Positions 1 through 8,039 of a stretch of DNA of 64,000 bases are shown piece by piece. The first letter of the stretch is position 1, and each line of letters starts with the position of its first letter. The notes under the pieces are model-generated. The model had not been told where the DNA came from, did not search any database, and was given only the letters and a program-made list of their open reading frames with translations. Made by a program: the position numbers and the translations under genes. Location of the stretch: positions 30,525-94,524 of the forward strand of contig JAMHXF010000072.1 of the NCBI GenBank assembly GCA_035910535.1. Reading direction: 5' to 3'. The stretch comes from Archangium_A sp035910535. GTDB taxonomy: Bacteria; Myxococcota; Myxococcia; Myxococcales; Myxococcaceae.

Positions 1-182
1 ACGAGCTCCGTCAACTTCACCAGCGTCATGAGGTACGTGCCGCTGAGCGCCTGCACGTACGTGCCCGCGATGCCTTCATACGGTGGCTGGTCGGGGACCA
101 GATGAAAGAGCACCATCGCGCCGAACGCGGTGAAGAGCAGGCCGAGAAAGAGTCGGGGGAGGTGGGCAGCGAAGCGCTTCAT
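1..182 (-). CDS. DoxX-like membrane protein (N-terminal part, runs off window)
   Basis: The gene reads leftward from ATG at 182 and leaves the window after about 60 residues. The visible part starts MKRFAAHLPRLFLGLLFT, a basic N-terminus followed by a hydrophobic helix, then a short loop (LVPDQPPYEG) and the beginning of a second helix. This resembles the small DoxX/DoxD-like membrane family with four helices, often linked to redox or detoxification functions that are poorly defined. It is divergent from a LysR-type regulator about 100 bp away, a common arrangement for a regulator and its target. The C-terminal part is not visible, so the family call is by resemblance only. Confidence 0.6.
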   Translation of the reverse strand, partial: MKRFAAHLPRLFLGLLFTAFGAMVLFHLVPDQPPYEGIAGTYVQALSGTYLMTLVKLTEL

Positions 183-264
183 GCAGAAATCTCCAGGAGG
201 GTGACGACCGCGCCGAAGTAAGTGGGTTGCGTTGGAGGCGCCAGTCAGTGCGAAGCCAACTCTT

Positions 265-283
265 TGTTGCTACTGATGCAACA
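265..283. promoter_or_regulatory. Candidate LysR-type operator overlapping the regulator's start codon
   Basis: TGTTGC-TACTGAT-GCAACA is a perfect 6-bp inverted repeat with a 7-bp spacer; its inner part fits the T-N11-A pattern of LysR-type boxes (T268, A280). The last base is the A of the LysR gene's ATG at 283. It lies in the only divergent intergenic region of the DoxX/LysR pair. Function as an operator is inferred from symmetry and position. Confidence 0.5.
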
Positions 284-1176
284 TGGACTGGAGCCGAGTG
301 CCGGTGTTCCTGAAGGTCGTTGATCAAGGCAGCTTCACCGCTGCGGCCAAAGCGCTGGGCGTGCCGAAGTCGACGGCGAGCCGCGCGGTGACGACGCTCG
401 AGCGTGAACTCGAGACTCAGCTGCTGCAGCGCACCACGCGCGCGCTTGAGCTGACCGAAGCAGGTCGCGTGTTCTACGAGCGGGCGAAAGCGGCGCGCGC
501 GGCGCTCGAAGAAGCGCAGGCCGAGGTTTCGCAGACGGCCGACGAGGCCTCTGGCTCCGTGCGCATTTCGGTGCCCAACGACGCGATTCCGATGATCGAC
601 GTGCTCGCGCGCTTCTCGAAGAAGTACCCGAACATCAACGTCGACATCGTCGTCACCAACCGCCACGTGAACCTCATCGAAGAAGGCGTCGACCTCGCGC
701 TGCGTGCCGGGCGCCTCGACGATTCGTCGCTGGTGGCGCGGAAGTTGGCGCAGTCAGACCTGGGGGTGTTCGCCTCGCCCGAGTACCTGCGCAAGCACCC
801 CGCGCCGCGCACGCTCGATGAGCTCTCGAAGCATCAGGTCGTGCTCTTCAAGGGGCGGCTCGGTCGCCAGCGAATGAAGTTTCAGTCTGAGAAAGAAGAG
901 CGCGAGGTGACGTTGCGCGGGCCCATCACCGTTGACGATCTCTCATTCGTGCGCGGCCTGGTGGTGCGTGGTTCAGGGCTCGGGTTGCTGCCCATTTTCT
1001 TCAGCAACGTCCGCATCAAAGGCGTTCAGTTCGAGCGCGTGTTGCCCGACTGGCACATCGCCGGCGGTGGCGTTCACCTCGTGATGCCCGCCTCGAAGTA
1101 CGTGCCGTCACGCGTTCGTCTGCTCGCCGACTTCATCTACGAGAACTTCAAGCCGTTGGAGTGCTCGAAGCACTGA
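283..1176 (+). CDS. LysR family transcriptional regulator
   Basis: A 297-residue protein, the usual length of LysR regulators. Residues 1-60 form the winged helix-turn-helix (GSFTAAAKALGVPKSTASRA, then LERELETQLLQRTTRALELT), followed by a linker helix and a periplasmic-binding-protein-like effector domain from about residue 90 to the end. It probably controls the divergent DoxX-like gene and itself. There is no recognisable ribosome binding site before ATG 283, where an inverted repeat abuts the start codon. No other in-frame start gives an intact helix-turn-helix. The effector cannot be predicted. Confidence 0.93.
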   Translation: MDWSRVPVFLKVVDQGSFTAAAKALGVPKSTASRAVTTLERELETQLLQRTTRALELTEAGRVFYERAKAARAALEEAQAEVSQTADEASGSVRISVPNDAIPMIDVLARFSKKYPNINVDIVVTNRHVNLIEEGVDLALRAGRLDDSSLVARKLAQSDLGVFASPEYLRKHPAPRTLDELSKHQVVLFKGRLGRQRMKFQSEKEEREVTLRGPITVDDLSFVRGLVVRGSGLGLLPIFFSNVRIKGVQFERVLPDWHIAGGGVHLVMPASKYVPSRVRLLADFIYENFKPLECSKH

Positions 1177-1193
1177 CCTGCACGAAAACGACG

Positions 1194-1223
1194 ACGGGCA
1201 CCTCAGTCGCCCGAAGTGCCCGT
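1194..1223. terminator. Hairpin between convergent LysR gene and tRNA-Phe
   Basis: ACGGGCAC (1194-1201) pairs with GTGCCCGT (1216-1223) across a 14-base loop. Read leftward, the stem is followed by CGTCGTTTTCG, a short T-rich tail, so it suits the end of the tRNA transcript best. The T tract is weak, hence modest confidence. Confidence 0.45.
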
Positions 1224-1243
1224 GATTCTTGAGTATTCTGTTG

Positions 1244-1316
1244 TGCCCAAGGCCGGAATCGAACCAGCGACACGGGGATTTTCAATCCCCTGCTCTACCA
1301 ACTGAGCTACTTGGGC
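1244..1316 (-). tRNA. tRNA-Phe (anticodon GAA)
   Basis: The reverse strand folds into a standard 73-nt cloverleaf: acceptor GCCCAAG/CTTGGGC, D stem GCTC/GAGC, anticodon stem GGGGA/TCCCC with loop TTGAAAA giving anticodon GAA, variable loop GTGTC, and T arm GCTGG-TTCGATT-CCGGC. The discriminator base is A, as usual for tRNA-Phe. The 3' CCA is not encoded and must be added after transcription. No clear dedicated promoter was seen upstream. Confidence 0.97.
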
Positions 1317-1369
1317 GGCCTGCAACTGCGTGAAGCGGGGCGCGTTGTGCCCCACGAGTCGTAGTGTCG

Positions 1370-2095
1370 TCAAGAATGATCGAGACCTGACACACCACTT
1401 GTCTCTCGTTTTGCCGCTTCGGCGCCGTCGACGAGCTTGCCGTCGGCCATCAGCACCACCCGCTTCGCCCTTTTCATGATGCGCGGGTCGTGCGTCGAAA
1501 AGAGAAAGGTGACGCCGTGGGTGCGGTTCATTCGCTCCATGACCTGCAGAATCTGCTCGCTGGTGGCGGTGTCGAGGTTGGCCGTCGGCTCGTCGGCGAG
1601 CACGATTTCAGGTTGCGTCACCAGCGCCCGCGCGATCGCCACGCGCTGCCTTTGACCTCCGCTCAATTCATCAGGCCGGTGGTGCAGCACCTTGGTGAGC
1701 CCCACTTCTTCGGCGAGCAGCTCGACGCGCTGCTTGAGCGCCGCCTTGTCTTCTTTGCGCAGCAGGCATGGGAACTCGATGTTCTCGCGCACGTCGAGCA
1801 CCGGAATCAGGTTGAAGCTCTGAAAGATGAAGCCGATTTTGCGGTTTCGAAGCTCGGCCATGTCGTTGAAGTCGCGGCCTGCGAGCTCTTCGCCGCTCAA
1901 CGTGTATGAGCCCGCATCGGCTCTATCGAGCAACCCCACGATGTTGAGCAACGTCGTCTTGCCGCTACCCGACGGGCCCATCACCACCGTGAACTCTCCG
2001 CCTTCGACGTCGAGGTCGACGCCCTGCAACGCCGGCACGTCGGTCTGCCCGAGCCGGTACGACTTGCGAATGCCCTTCAAGCTGATCAGCGCCAT
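1370..2095 (-). CDS. ABC transporter ATP-binding protein (LolD/MacB type)
   Basis: A 241-residue ATPase with Walker A GPSGSGKTT, Q-loop in FIFQSFNLIPVLDV, signature LSGGQRQRVAIARAL, Walker B IVLADEPTANLD and a switch histidine in FSTHD. The sequence is of the LolD/MacB/FtsE class that works with FtsX-fold permeases. ATG 2095 has a good Shine-Dalgarno (AAGGAGG). It is the last gene of a minus-strand operon that also encodes two permeases, a LolA-like protein and an outer-membrane protein, so it very likely powers movement of a lipid or lipoprotein cargo out of the inner membrane. The substrate is unknown. Confidence 0.93.
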   Translation of the reverse strand: MALISLKGIRKSYRLGQTDVPALQGVDLDVEGGEFTVVMGPSGSGKTTLLNIVGLLDRADAGSYTLSGEELAGRDFNDMAELRNRKIGFIFQSFNLIPVLDVRENIEFPCLLRKEDKAALKQRVELLAEEVGLTKVLHHRPDELSGGQRQRVAIARALVTQPEIVLADEPTANLDTATSEQILQVMERMNRTHGVTFLFSTHDPRIMKRAKRVVLMADGKLVDGAEAAKRETSGVSGLDHS

Positions 2096-2107
2096 GTGCT
2101 GCCTCCT

Positions 2108-3418
2108 TCAGAAGAACGCGCGCCCCTGAAACATCAGCCGCGTTTGAAACGGTGCGAGCGTGAACTGGCCGTACGTCGTGCCGTCGACGTCGACGCCCTC
2201 CGACGTGAGCCCCGCGATGGGGATGTACGCGGCCGCCGTGAGCTGCAGCCACTCGAGCGGCATCCACTGCACTTGCGGCACGAGCTGCATCGACAGGTCT
2301 TCGAGCCCGACGATGGCCGCGCCTGAAATCGTCCAGTCGTCCCAGAGCTGAGGCACCGAAGCCTGCAGCGCCGCGTAGTGGCGACGAAGCGCCTGCAACG
2401 TGAACTTCTGCGGTGAGCCCGGGTCGACGTTGCCGCTGATGGCCTGCTGCGCGAGCAGCGGGTTCTTCAACGCGAGCGTGGCGAGGTTGCGGAAGCCGGC
2501 CGCGTCGTGGCCTTCACCGTTGAAGTAGTACTCGACCGAGAGCATCGCGCCGCCGTCGAACTGCCAGCGCGCACCGAGCAGGGCCTGCGCGTTGAAATAC
2601 GTCGCGTCGACATCGGGGCGACTGACGATGGGCGTGCCTGAATTCAGACAGCCGAGCGGGTTCTCGACGCACGCGCCGTTCGCCACCACCCGCGACGAGC
2701 CGGTGTACGCCATCGCCTCGCCGTGCACCTCGAGCGAGCCGAACACGCGCGAGAGCGAGACACCGAAGCGCGACTTGTTCGTGAACGCGTCGTTGTACTG
2801 GTTCGAGAACGCGTAGATGAGGTTCACGTCGATGTCGGCGAGCAGCACGTAGAGCCGCCCGGTGAAGACGTAGTGATCGGCGCGATCGTTCTTGTCGTAC
2901 ACGAGCGCCGTCGGCAGCCCCGCAAACTGCTGCGTCGCGCGCGCCGCACCGACCAGTGACAGCGCGACCTTTTCGAAGCCCCATTCAGCTTCTGCGAGCC
3001 ACGCGCCTGCACGTTGAAACGTCGGGTCGGTGGGGTCTTTCGGCGGGTTCAAGACGTCGGTCGGGTTGAAGGCCATGCCCGAGCCCCAGACGATGCGCTT
3101 CTTCCCGACGACGAGGCGGAAGTGCTCCTGCAGCGGCAAGTCTGCATACAGCTCCGAGACGACGACGGTGGGCCGGTAGTTCGCGAGCTCGCGTTCACCA
3201 CCCTGAATGAGCCACGCGCCTTGCCAGAAGAGCGACGTGTCGGTGAAGAACTTCACCTTCTCGTGCGGCGTGAGCTTGAGCTGGACGTTGCCTTCGGCGA
3301 GCTCGGTGAGCCCCGGCGTGCCGTCGACCTGCGTCCACGCGCCGGTGGTGCGCGAGTCGACGTAGCCCGTCGTCTGCACCACCTGCCCCAGACACAGCGC
3401 GACGAGCAGCGGGCTCAT
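2108..3418 (-). CDS. Predicted outer-membrane beta-barrel protein of the export operon
   Basis: A 436-residue protein with a short signal peptide (MSPLLVALCLGQVVQ) and long stretches of alternating polar and hydrophobic residues with aromatic girdle positions, typical of a porin-like barrel. It ends in TRLMFQGRAFF, a terminal Phe as in many outer-membrane proteins. The start lies 3 bases after the stop of the LolA-like gene, and the ATPase gene follows 12 bases downstream, so it belongs to the same transcript. Systems with a LolA-like protein and MacB-type permeases often include a barrel such as this; it may be the final acceptor or exit for the cargo. No precise family was recognised. Confidence 0.7.
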   Translation of the reverse strand: MSPLLVALCLGQVVQTTGYVDSRTTGAWTQVDGTPGLTELAEGNVQLKLTPHEKVKFFTDTSLFWQGAWLIQGGERELANYRPTVVVSELYADLPLQEHFRLVVGKKRIVWGSGMAFNPTDVLNPPKDPTDPTFQRAGAWLAEAEWGFEKVALSLVGAARATQQFAGLPTALVYDKNDRADHYVFTGRLYVLLADIDVNLIYAFSNQYNDAFTNKSRFGVSLSRVFGSLEVHGEAMAYTGSSRVVANGACVENPLGCLNSGTPIVSRPDVDATYFNAQALLGARWQFDGGAMLSVEYYFNGEGHDAAGFRNLATLALKNPLLAQQAISGNVDPGSPQKFTLQALRRHYAALQASVPQLWDDWTISGAAIVGLEDLSMQLVPQVQWMPLEWLQLTAAAYIPIAGLTSEGVDVDGTTYGQFTLAPFQTRLMFQGRAFF

Positions 3419-3421
3419 GAC

Positions 3422-4132
3422 TCAGTGCCCCAGGTCTGACAGGCCGAACTTCGTGTCGGTCACCGGCGCCTTCACGTCGACCGCTTCCCACACCAGCTCG
3501 CTGAAGCGCTGCGTGGCGATCTCGTTGCGCATCACCGTCTTCGCGGGGCGCACCAGCCCGTTGCCGAAGTCTTTGACGTCGGTGAAGTCGGCCGAGCGCA
3601 GCAGCTTGCCGCTCGAGGTGAAGTACTCGCCGCGCACCGGCAACCCCAACGGGCTCTTCGTGACCCACAGCTTGATGGAGTCGTACGCCGCGTCGGCGTG
3701 CTTCGCCTTCAACTCCACGAGCCACAAGTCGGGCTTCGTGGCGTCTTCTTTCACGGTGCCCTCGTAGTCTTTCGCGTAGTTCGCGCGGAGCACGTCGGCG
3801 TTGTTGAAGTCACCGCCCTGAAAGTTGTCACGCGACGCGAGCCGCAGCGCGCGCTTCAGGTTCGGCATGTAGACCCAGAAGTTGTCGCCGTTGCGCAGCA
3901 TCTCCTGGCCGCGCACGGCGGCGGGCTCCGAGAACCACACGCGCGACTTGTCTTCGGAGCCCTTGAGGAACGTCATCTTGTAGGCGCGCGTGCTGCCGTC
4001 GTCGCGGTGCGCGGTCATCACGCCGGTCGCCTTGAACGTCGGCGGCGCCATCAGCGCGTCGTACTTCGTGAGCACGTCTTTGAGCGGCGGTGGCTCTGCG
4101 GTCAGCACTAGCAGCAACACGAGGGCAGTCAT
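3422..4132 (-). CDS. Outer membrane lipoprotein-sorting protein (LolA-like, TP0789 type)
   Basis: A 236-residue secreted protein with signal peptide MTALVLLLVLTAEP. The mature part (YKMTFLKGSEDKSRVWFSEP, GDNFWVYMPNLKRALRL) matches the LolA-like fold of the TP0789 family, whose members have an open beta-sheet cavity for lipids. Such proteins are regularly encoded beside two MacB/FtsX permeases. Here the gene lies between the permeases (13-base gap) and an outer-membrane protein (3-base gap). The inferred role is to carry a lipid or acylated protein across the periplasm. It is distinct from housekeeping LolA by length and context. Confidence 0.8.
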   Translation of the reverse strand: MTALVLLLVLTAEPPPLKDVLTKYDALMAPPTFKATGVMTAHRDDGSTRAYKMTFLKGSEDKSRVWFSEPAAVRGQEMLRNGDNFWVYMPNLKRALRLASRDNFQGGDFNNADVLRANYAKDYEGTVKEDATKPDLWLVELKAKHADAAYDSIKLWVTKSPLGLPVRGEYFTSSGKLLRSADFTDVKDFGNGLVRPAKTVMRNEIATQRFSELVWEAVDVKAPVTDTKFGLSDLGH

Positions 4133-4145
4133 GGGAGGTGTCCTT

Positions 4146-5354
4146 TCAGCTCGACGAGAGGGCTTCGACAGGGCGCAGCCGCGACGCGCGCAGCGCAGGT
4201 GAAAACGCCGCCAACATGCTGCCCAGGCACGTCGCGGTGACGACGATGACGGGCACCGCCGGCAACAACGTGGGCATCACGCGCAGGTAACCCGCGCCCA
4301 TGGGAATCGCGAAGCCGCCGGCGTTGCGCGCGAGCTGCACGACGACGAGCGCGAGGCTCAAGCCGATGACGCTGCCGAAGACCGCCTGCACCAGCGCCTC
4401 GAGCATGAACATCTGCGCGACCGCAGCGCGCCGCATGCCGACGGCCATCAGTGTTCCGATTTCCTGCGTGCGCTCCATGACGCTCATCAGCAGCGTGTTG
4501 GCGACGCCGAACAACGCGATGATCAGAAAGATGAAGCTGACGCCGCCGAGAACCGCGCGCTGAATCAGCCGCGCGTCGCGCAAGCCGGGGCGCAGCGCCT
4601 CCCACGTGTCGACCTCGAATTCTTCACCGAGCACCGCGCGCAACCCGACGGCTGCAGCGTCGAGGTTCGAAGAGTCATCGACACCCACGGTGTATTCGGT
4701 GACGAGCCCGTCCATTCCCAGCAGTGACTGCGCGAACGTGAGCGGCACCACGGCGTTGCGTTTGCTCTCGAGCGGGCTCTGGCCGTTCAACGTGCCGCGC
4801 GGCTCGAGGTCGAGCGCGTTGTCGCGCCCACCGAGCCCCTGCGCCGAGAGCATGAGCGGCACGCCGTCTTTCAGGTCGAGCGCGCGCGAGAGCTCGATGC
4901 CCACCTGCGCGCCGTTGCGATCTCCCGGTGTCAGCTTCGTGCCCTCCAGGTAGAGGTCGAGGCGCGGCAACACCGCGTCGGCCGTCGTCGGGTCGATGGC
5001 GGTGATGACGGCGACGGTGCCTCGGCTCCCGTTGGTCAACATGCCCGAGAAGGTGATTCGTGGGCTCACCGCGCGCACGTGCGGCACCGCGCGCAGCTTC
5101 GCCTCGAAGTCACGGCTCTGCGGGAGGTTCAAGGTGAGCGGCTGTCGGTCACGCTTCGCGAAGTAGCCGGCGCGGTGCACTTGAATCGCGCCGACGCGCG
5201 ACTCGACGGCCTCCGAGACGAGCGACTCGCCGACGCCCATCACGAAGGCCGACAACACGAGGCTCATCATCACGCCGAACAACAGCGCGGCGATGGTGAG
5301 CACCGAGCGGCTGCGAGCGCGGAGCACGTTGCGAATTGCCAGACGGAGCAGCAT
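4146..5354 (-). CDS. ABC transporter permease, FtsX/MacB type (second of pair)
   Basis: A 402-residue permease. It has an N-terminal helix just after the amphipathic start LAIRNVLRARSRSVLTIAAL, a large periplasmic domain (about residues 45-270), and three C-terminal helices (from about 275) with the characteristic ERTQEIGTLMAVGMRR loop between them. This is the FtsX/LolC/MacB topology. Its stop lies 13 bases before the LolA-like gene, and its start is preceded by GAGAGG 9 bases after the stop of the first permease. The two permeases probably form a heterodimer with the downstream ATPase. Confidence 0.9.
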   Translation of the reverse strand: MLLRLAIRNVLRARSRSVLTIAALLFGVMMSLVLSAFVMGVGESLVSEAVESRVGAIQVHRAGYFAKRDRQPLTLNLPQSRDFEAKLRAVPHVRAVSPRITFSGMLTNGSRGTVAVITAIDPTTADAVLPRLDLYLEGTKLTPGDRNGAQVGIELSRALDLKDGVPLMLSAQGLGGRDNALDLEPRGTLNGQSPLESKRNAVVPLTFAQSLLGMDGLVTEYTVGVDDSSNLDAAAVGLRAVLGEEFEVDTWEALRPGLRDARLIQRAVLGGVSFIFLIIALFGVANTLLMSVMERTQEIGTLMAVGMRRAAVAQMFMLEALVQAVFGSVIGLSLALVVVQLARNAGGFAIPMGAGYLRVMPTLLPAVPVIVVTATCLGSMLAAFSPALRASRLRPVEALSSS

Positions 5355-5363
5355 GGCGACCTC

Positions 5364-6593
5364 TCAGCGACCGGCGAGGGCTTGAACGGGGCGCAGCCGA
5401 CTCGCGCGCCACGCCGGGTAGAGCGCGAACAACACCGAGCCCGCGACTGCGGCGAGCAGCGTCAGCGCCGTGTACTGCAGCGTGATGAAGGGGAAGACGT
5501 CGAGCGCCATCGTCGCGTTGGGCGGCGTGACGTGGAGCCCGTTGCGAGACAACGCGAAGGTGATGAACGCGGTGATGGTGAGCCCGGCTGTAGCCCCGAG
5601 CGCGCCCATGACCAGCGCTTCGAGCAGGAACAGCGCCATCACGCTCCCGCGCGTCAGGCCCACGGCCATCATGGTGCCGACCTCGCGCGTGCGCTCGAGC
5701 ACGCTCATCATCATGGTGTTCGCGACGCCGAGCAGCATGAGCATCAAGAACACGAACGAGATGATGCTCGTCACGCGTGACTGCAGGCGCATGATGGTCT
5801 GCCGCTCAGGCGCGAGCTGACTCCAGCCGTGCACTTCGAACTCGGGCCCGAGCGCGTCGCGGAGCTCGGCCGTCACGCGGTCGAGCTGCTCGAGGTCGTC
5901 GACGGCGGCGGCGACCTCGGTGACACGGCCCTCCATGCGCAGCAGCTTCTGCGCGAGCGGCAGCGGCACCACGGCCACCTTCATTTCGCCGGGCATGATG
6001 GCCCGCATCGCACCGCCAGCCAGCGTCAGCTCTCCGTTCAACGAGCCATCGCGGTCGGGCGCGAGCAGAATCACCTGGGTGCCCGCCTTCGCGCCGAACG
6101 ACGCGGCGAGTGAATCTCCGAGCACGACGTGGTCGTCGTCGAACGTGGTGCCTTCGGTGAAGAGCTGCGCGCGACGTGGGGTGACGGCGCCTTCGAGCCT
6201 GGTGTCGACGGCCGTGGCCGCGAAGAACACCGCCTCAGGCGTGTCGTCGGGGTCGTCGGTCGCCACCGTGAGCGAGCCTGCGAACTGAATGCGCGGCGCG
6301 ACGGCGGTGACGCCTTTGATCGACTTCACCTTGTTCGCCAGCGCGTCGCTCCACTCGAAGTCGAGCGAGAGCGGCGTCGACAAGACGTTGGCCATGTAGC
6401 CCTTGCGATGAATCTGCAGCGAGCCGAGCGCGCTCTCGATGGTGCTCTTGACGATGGTGTCCTGCAGGCCGTTCAACACGCCGCGAATGGTGCCCACGGC
6501 GGTGACGCCGACGGTCAACGCCGCCAGCGTGATGAGCGTTCGTCGACGATTTCGCAGCACGTTGCGGAAGGCCATCGACACCAGCGCGTTCAT
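5364..6593 (-). CDS. ABC transporter permease, FtsX/MacB type (first of pair)
   Basis: A permease of 409 residues from ATG 6593, with the N-terminal FRNVLRNRRRTL motif and helix, a periplasmic domain, and three C-terminal helices around ERTREVGTMMAVGLTRG. The reading frame is open upstream to 6698, but the extra 35 residues are not permease-like, and a -24/-12 promoter sits inside that stretch, so a start at 6593 (or Met at 6575) is preferred. Neither start has a strong Shine-Dalgarno. It is the first gene of the export operon and shares its upstream region with a divergent histidine kinase gene. Confidence 0.88.
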   Translation of the reverse strand: MNALVSMAFRNVLRNRRRTLITLAALTVGVTAVGTIRGVLNGLQDTIVKSTIESALGSLQIHRKGYMANVLSTPLSLDFEWSDALANKVKSIKGVTAVAPRIQFAGSLTVATDDPDDTPEAVFFAATAVDTRLEGAVTPRRAQLFTEGTTFDDDHVVLGDSLAASFGAKAGTQVILLAPDRDGSLNGELTLAGGAMRAIMPGEMKVAVVPLPLAQKLLRMEGRVTEVAAAVDDLEQLDRVTAELRDALGPEFEVHGWSQLAPERQTIMRLQSRVTSIISFVFLMLMLLGVANTMMMSVLERTREVGTMMAVGLTRGSVMALFLLEALVMGALGATAGLTITAFITFALSRNGLHVTPPNATMALDVFPFITLQYTALTLLAAVAGSVLFALYPAWRASRLRPVQALAGR

Positions 6594-6606
6594 GTCGCGT
6601 CGTGAG

Positions 6607-6622
6607 AGCATCGCGTGTGCCA
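6607..6622 (-). promoter_or_regulatory. Sigma-54 (-24/-12) promoter for the export operon
   Basis: On the minus strand TGGCACACGCGATGCT matches the sigma-54 consensus TGGCAC-N5-TTGCT with one mismatch and has the invariant GG-N10-GC spacing. The predicted transcription start is near 6596, just before the chosen ATG at 6593. The divergent gene group encodes an NtrC-type activator, and inverted repeats suitable for an activator lie about 65 and 86 bp upstream. Together these make the promoter call much stronger than the motif alone. Confidence 0.75.
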
Positions 6623-6654
6623 GGCGTCGCTCCCCCGTGAGTGGTGGGCAAAGT

Positions 6655-6690
6655 GTCGGTCTCCCGACGAGTGGTGTCGGAAAACCGACA
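6655..6690. promoter_or_regulatory. Tandem inverted repeats, candidate activator binding sites
   Basis: Two related palindromes, GTCGG-TCTC-CCGAC (6655-6668) and TGTCGG-AAAA-CCGACA (6675-6690), have centres exactly 21 bp apart, two helical turns, placing both on one DNA face. They lie about 65 and 86 bp upstream of the predicted sigma-54 start and 39-74 bp before the histidine kinase gene. This is the geometry expected of upstream sites for a sigma-54 activator, probably the one encoded at 8636-9985. An 8-bp direct repeat, GAGTGGTG, also occurs at 6639 and 6669. Confidence 0.6.
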
Positions 6691-6728
6691 GGTGACACGC
6701 CGTTGAGTCCGGGAGCACGCTGGGCGCT

Positions 6729-8030
6729 GTGAAGGCCGAGAAGCTGAGCGTTCAGTCGCTCGAAGACGCGGCGTTGGAGGCGCTCTTTCAGCGCGGCCTC
6801 AAGCTTCGGCTGTACCTCGCGCCGTTCGTCTTCTTGAGCGTGATGGCGTTGCTGGCGTGGGACCCGTCGCCGTGGCGCGTGGCGATCGTGGTGTCGGCCG
6901 TGGCGCTGGCGGTCTCGCGGCTCGCCTACGAGTTTCTTCGTGCGCGCCGCGTCGGCATCGAGCGCACGCGGCTGTCGTCGTTGCTGCCGGTGCCCGCGCT
7001 GATGCTGGTGTTGGTGCTGACGGCGTCAGGCGGCGTCGACAGCCCCATCATCGTGATGTTGCCGTTGGTGACGGTGTTCCTCTGCCTCTTCGTTCGCTTC
7101 GAGTACGGCGCGGTGTTCGCGGCGACAGCGGCGGTTGCGTTGGTGGTGCTCGCGTTCGTCGCGAAGGCGGAGCTCGTCTCGACGTTCATGCCAGCGGCCT
7201 TCGGCGGCGGGCCTCGCAGCTCGCCGTCAGACGCGCTGCTCTTCTCGCGGGCCTTCTTTGGCGCCGTGGCGTTGTTCTGGGCGGTGCTGGTGGGGTGGGT
7301 GATGCGCTACGGCTTTCGCTCGGCGATTCAGAAGGCCATCGACGCGCGCGAAGAGGTGTTGCGCACGCACGTCGAGACCACGCGCGCGTTGACCACGCTG
7401 TCTGCGGAGATCGCGCACGAGCTCAAGAACCCGCTCGCGTCGGTGAAGGGCCTGGCCGCGCTGGTCGACCGCGACGTCGAGGGCAGGGCGAAGGAGCGCC
7501 TCGACGTGCTGCGCCGCGAGGTCGACCGCATGCAGGAGATCCTCGAGTCGTTCCTCACGTACACGCGGCCGGTGGTGCCGCTCGACGTGGCGCCGGTGCG
7601 CCTCGCGGAGTTGGCGGTGCAAGTCGTCGCGCTGCACGAAGGCATGTCGGCGGAGCGCGGCATCTCGCTGCGCCTCGACGCGCGGCCCGACGTCGTGGTG
7701 AAGGCCGACGCGCGCAAGTTGAAACAGGTGTTGATCAACCTCGTACAGAACGCCATCGACGTGACGGCCCCTGGCGGCGCGGTTGATCTCGTCGTCGCCC
7801 ACGACGGGCCAGGCGCGAAGATCTCCGTGATGGATCGCGGCCCCGGCGTGACGGAGCCCGAGCGCGTTTTCGAGCCCGGGCACACCACCAAGGCGACGGG
7901 CAGCGGGCTCGGGCTCACGGTGTCCCGATTGGTGGCCAGGCAACACGGCGGTGACGTGGCGCTCGCGGTGCGTGAGGGCGGCGGTACAGTGGCCGTCTTG
8001 TCGCTCCCTGCTGCTCCGACCGTCGTGTGA
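6729..8030 (+). CDS. Membrane sensor histidine kinase
   Basis: A 433-residue kinase starting at GTG 6729. About six hydrophobic helices fill residues 30-205 with little periplasmic sequence, suggesting sensing within or near the membrane. HisKA follows (AEIAHELKNPLAS, phosphorylatable His230), then an HATPase domain with N box VLINLVQNAID, G1 DRGPGV and G2 GSGLGLTVS. It precedes a DUF2378 gene and a sigma-54 activator on the same strand and is divergent from the export operon. It most likely phosphorylates the activator, sensing a membrane condition relevant to export. Confidence 0.93.
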   Translation: MKAEKLSVQSLEDAALEALFQRGLKLRLYLAPFVFLSVMALLAWDPSPWRVAIVVSAVALAVSRLAYEFLRARRVGIERTRLSSLLPVPALMLVLVLTASGGVDSPIIVMLPLVTVFLCLFVRFEYGAVFAATAAVALVVLAFVAKAELVSTFMPAAFGGGPRSSPSDALLFSRAFFGAVALFWAVLVGWVMRYGFRSAIQKAIDAREEVLRTHVETTRALTTLSAEIAHELKNPLASVKGLAALVDRDVEGRAKERLDVLRREVDRMQEILESFLTYTRPVVPLDVAPVRLAELAVQVVALHEGMSAERGISLRLDARPDVVVKADARKLKQVLINLVQNAIDVTAPGGAVDLVVAHDGPGAKISVMDRGPGVTEPERVFEPGHTTKATGSGLGLTVSRLVARQHGGDVALAVREGGGTVAVLSLPAAPTVV

Positions 8031-8039
8031 AAGCTCTCG

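Noticed and set aside
6594..6698. Upstream extension of the first permease to 6698
   Set aside because: The extra 35 residues are unlike permease N-termini and the stretch holds the -24/-12 promoter and an activator site.
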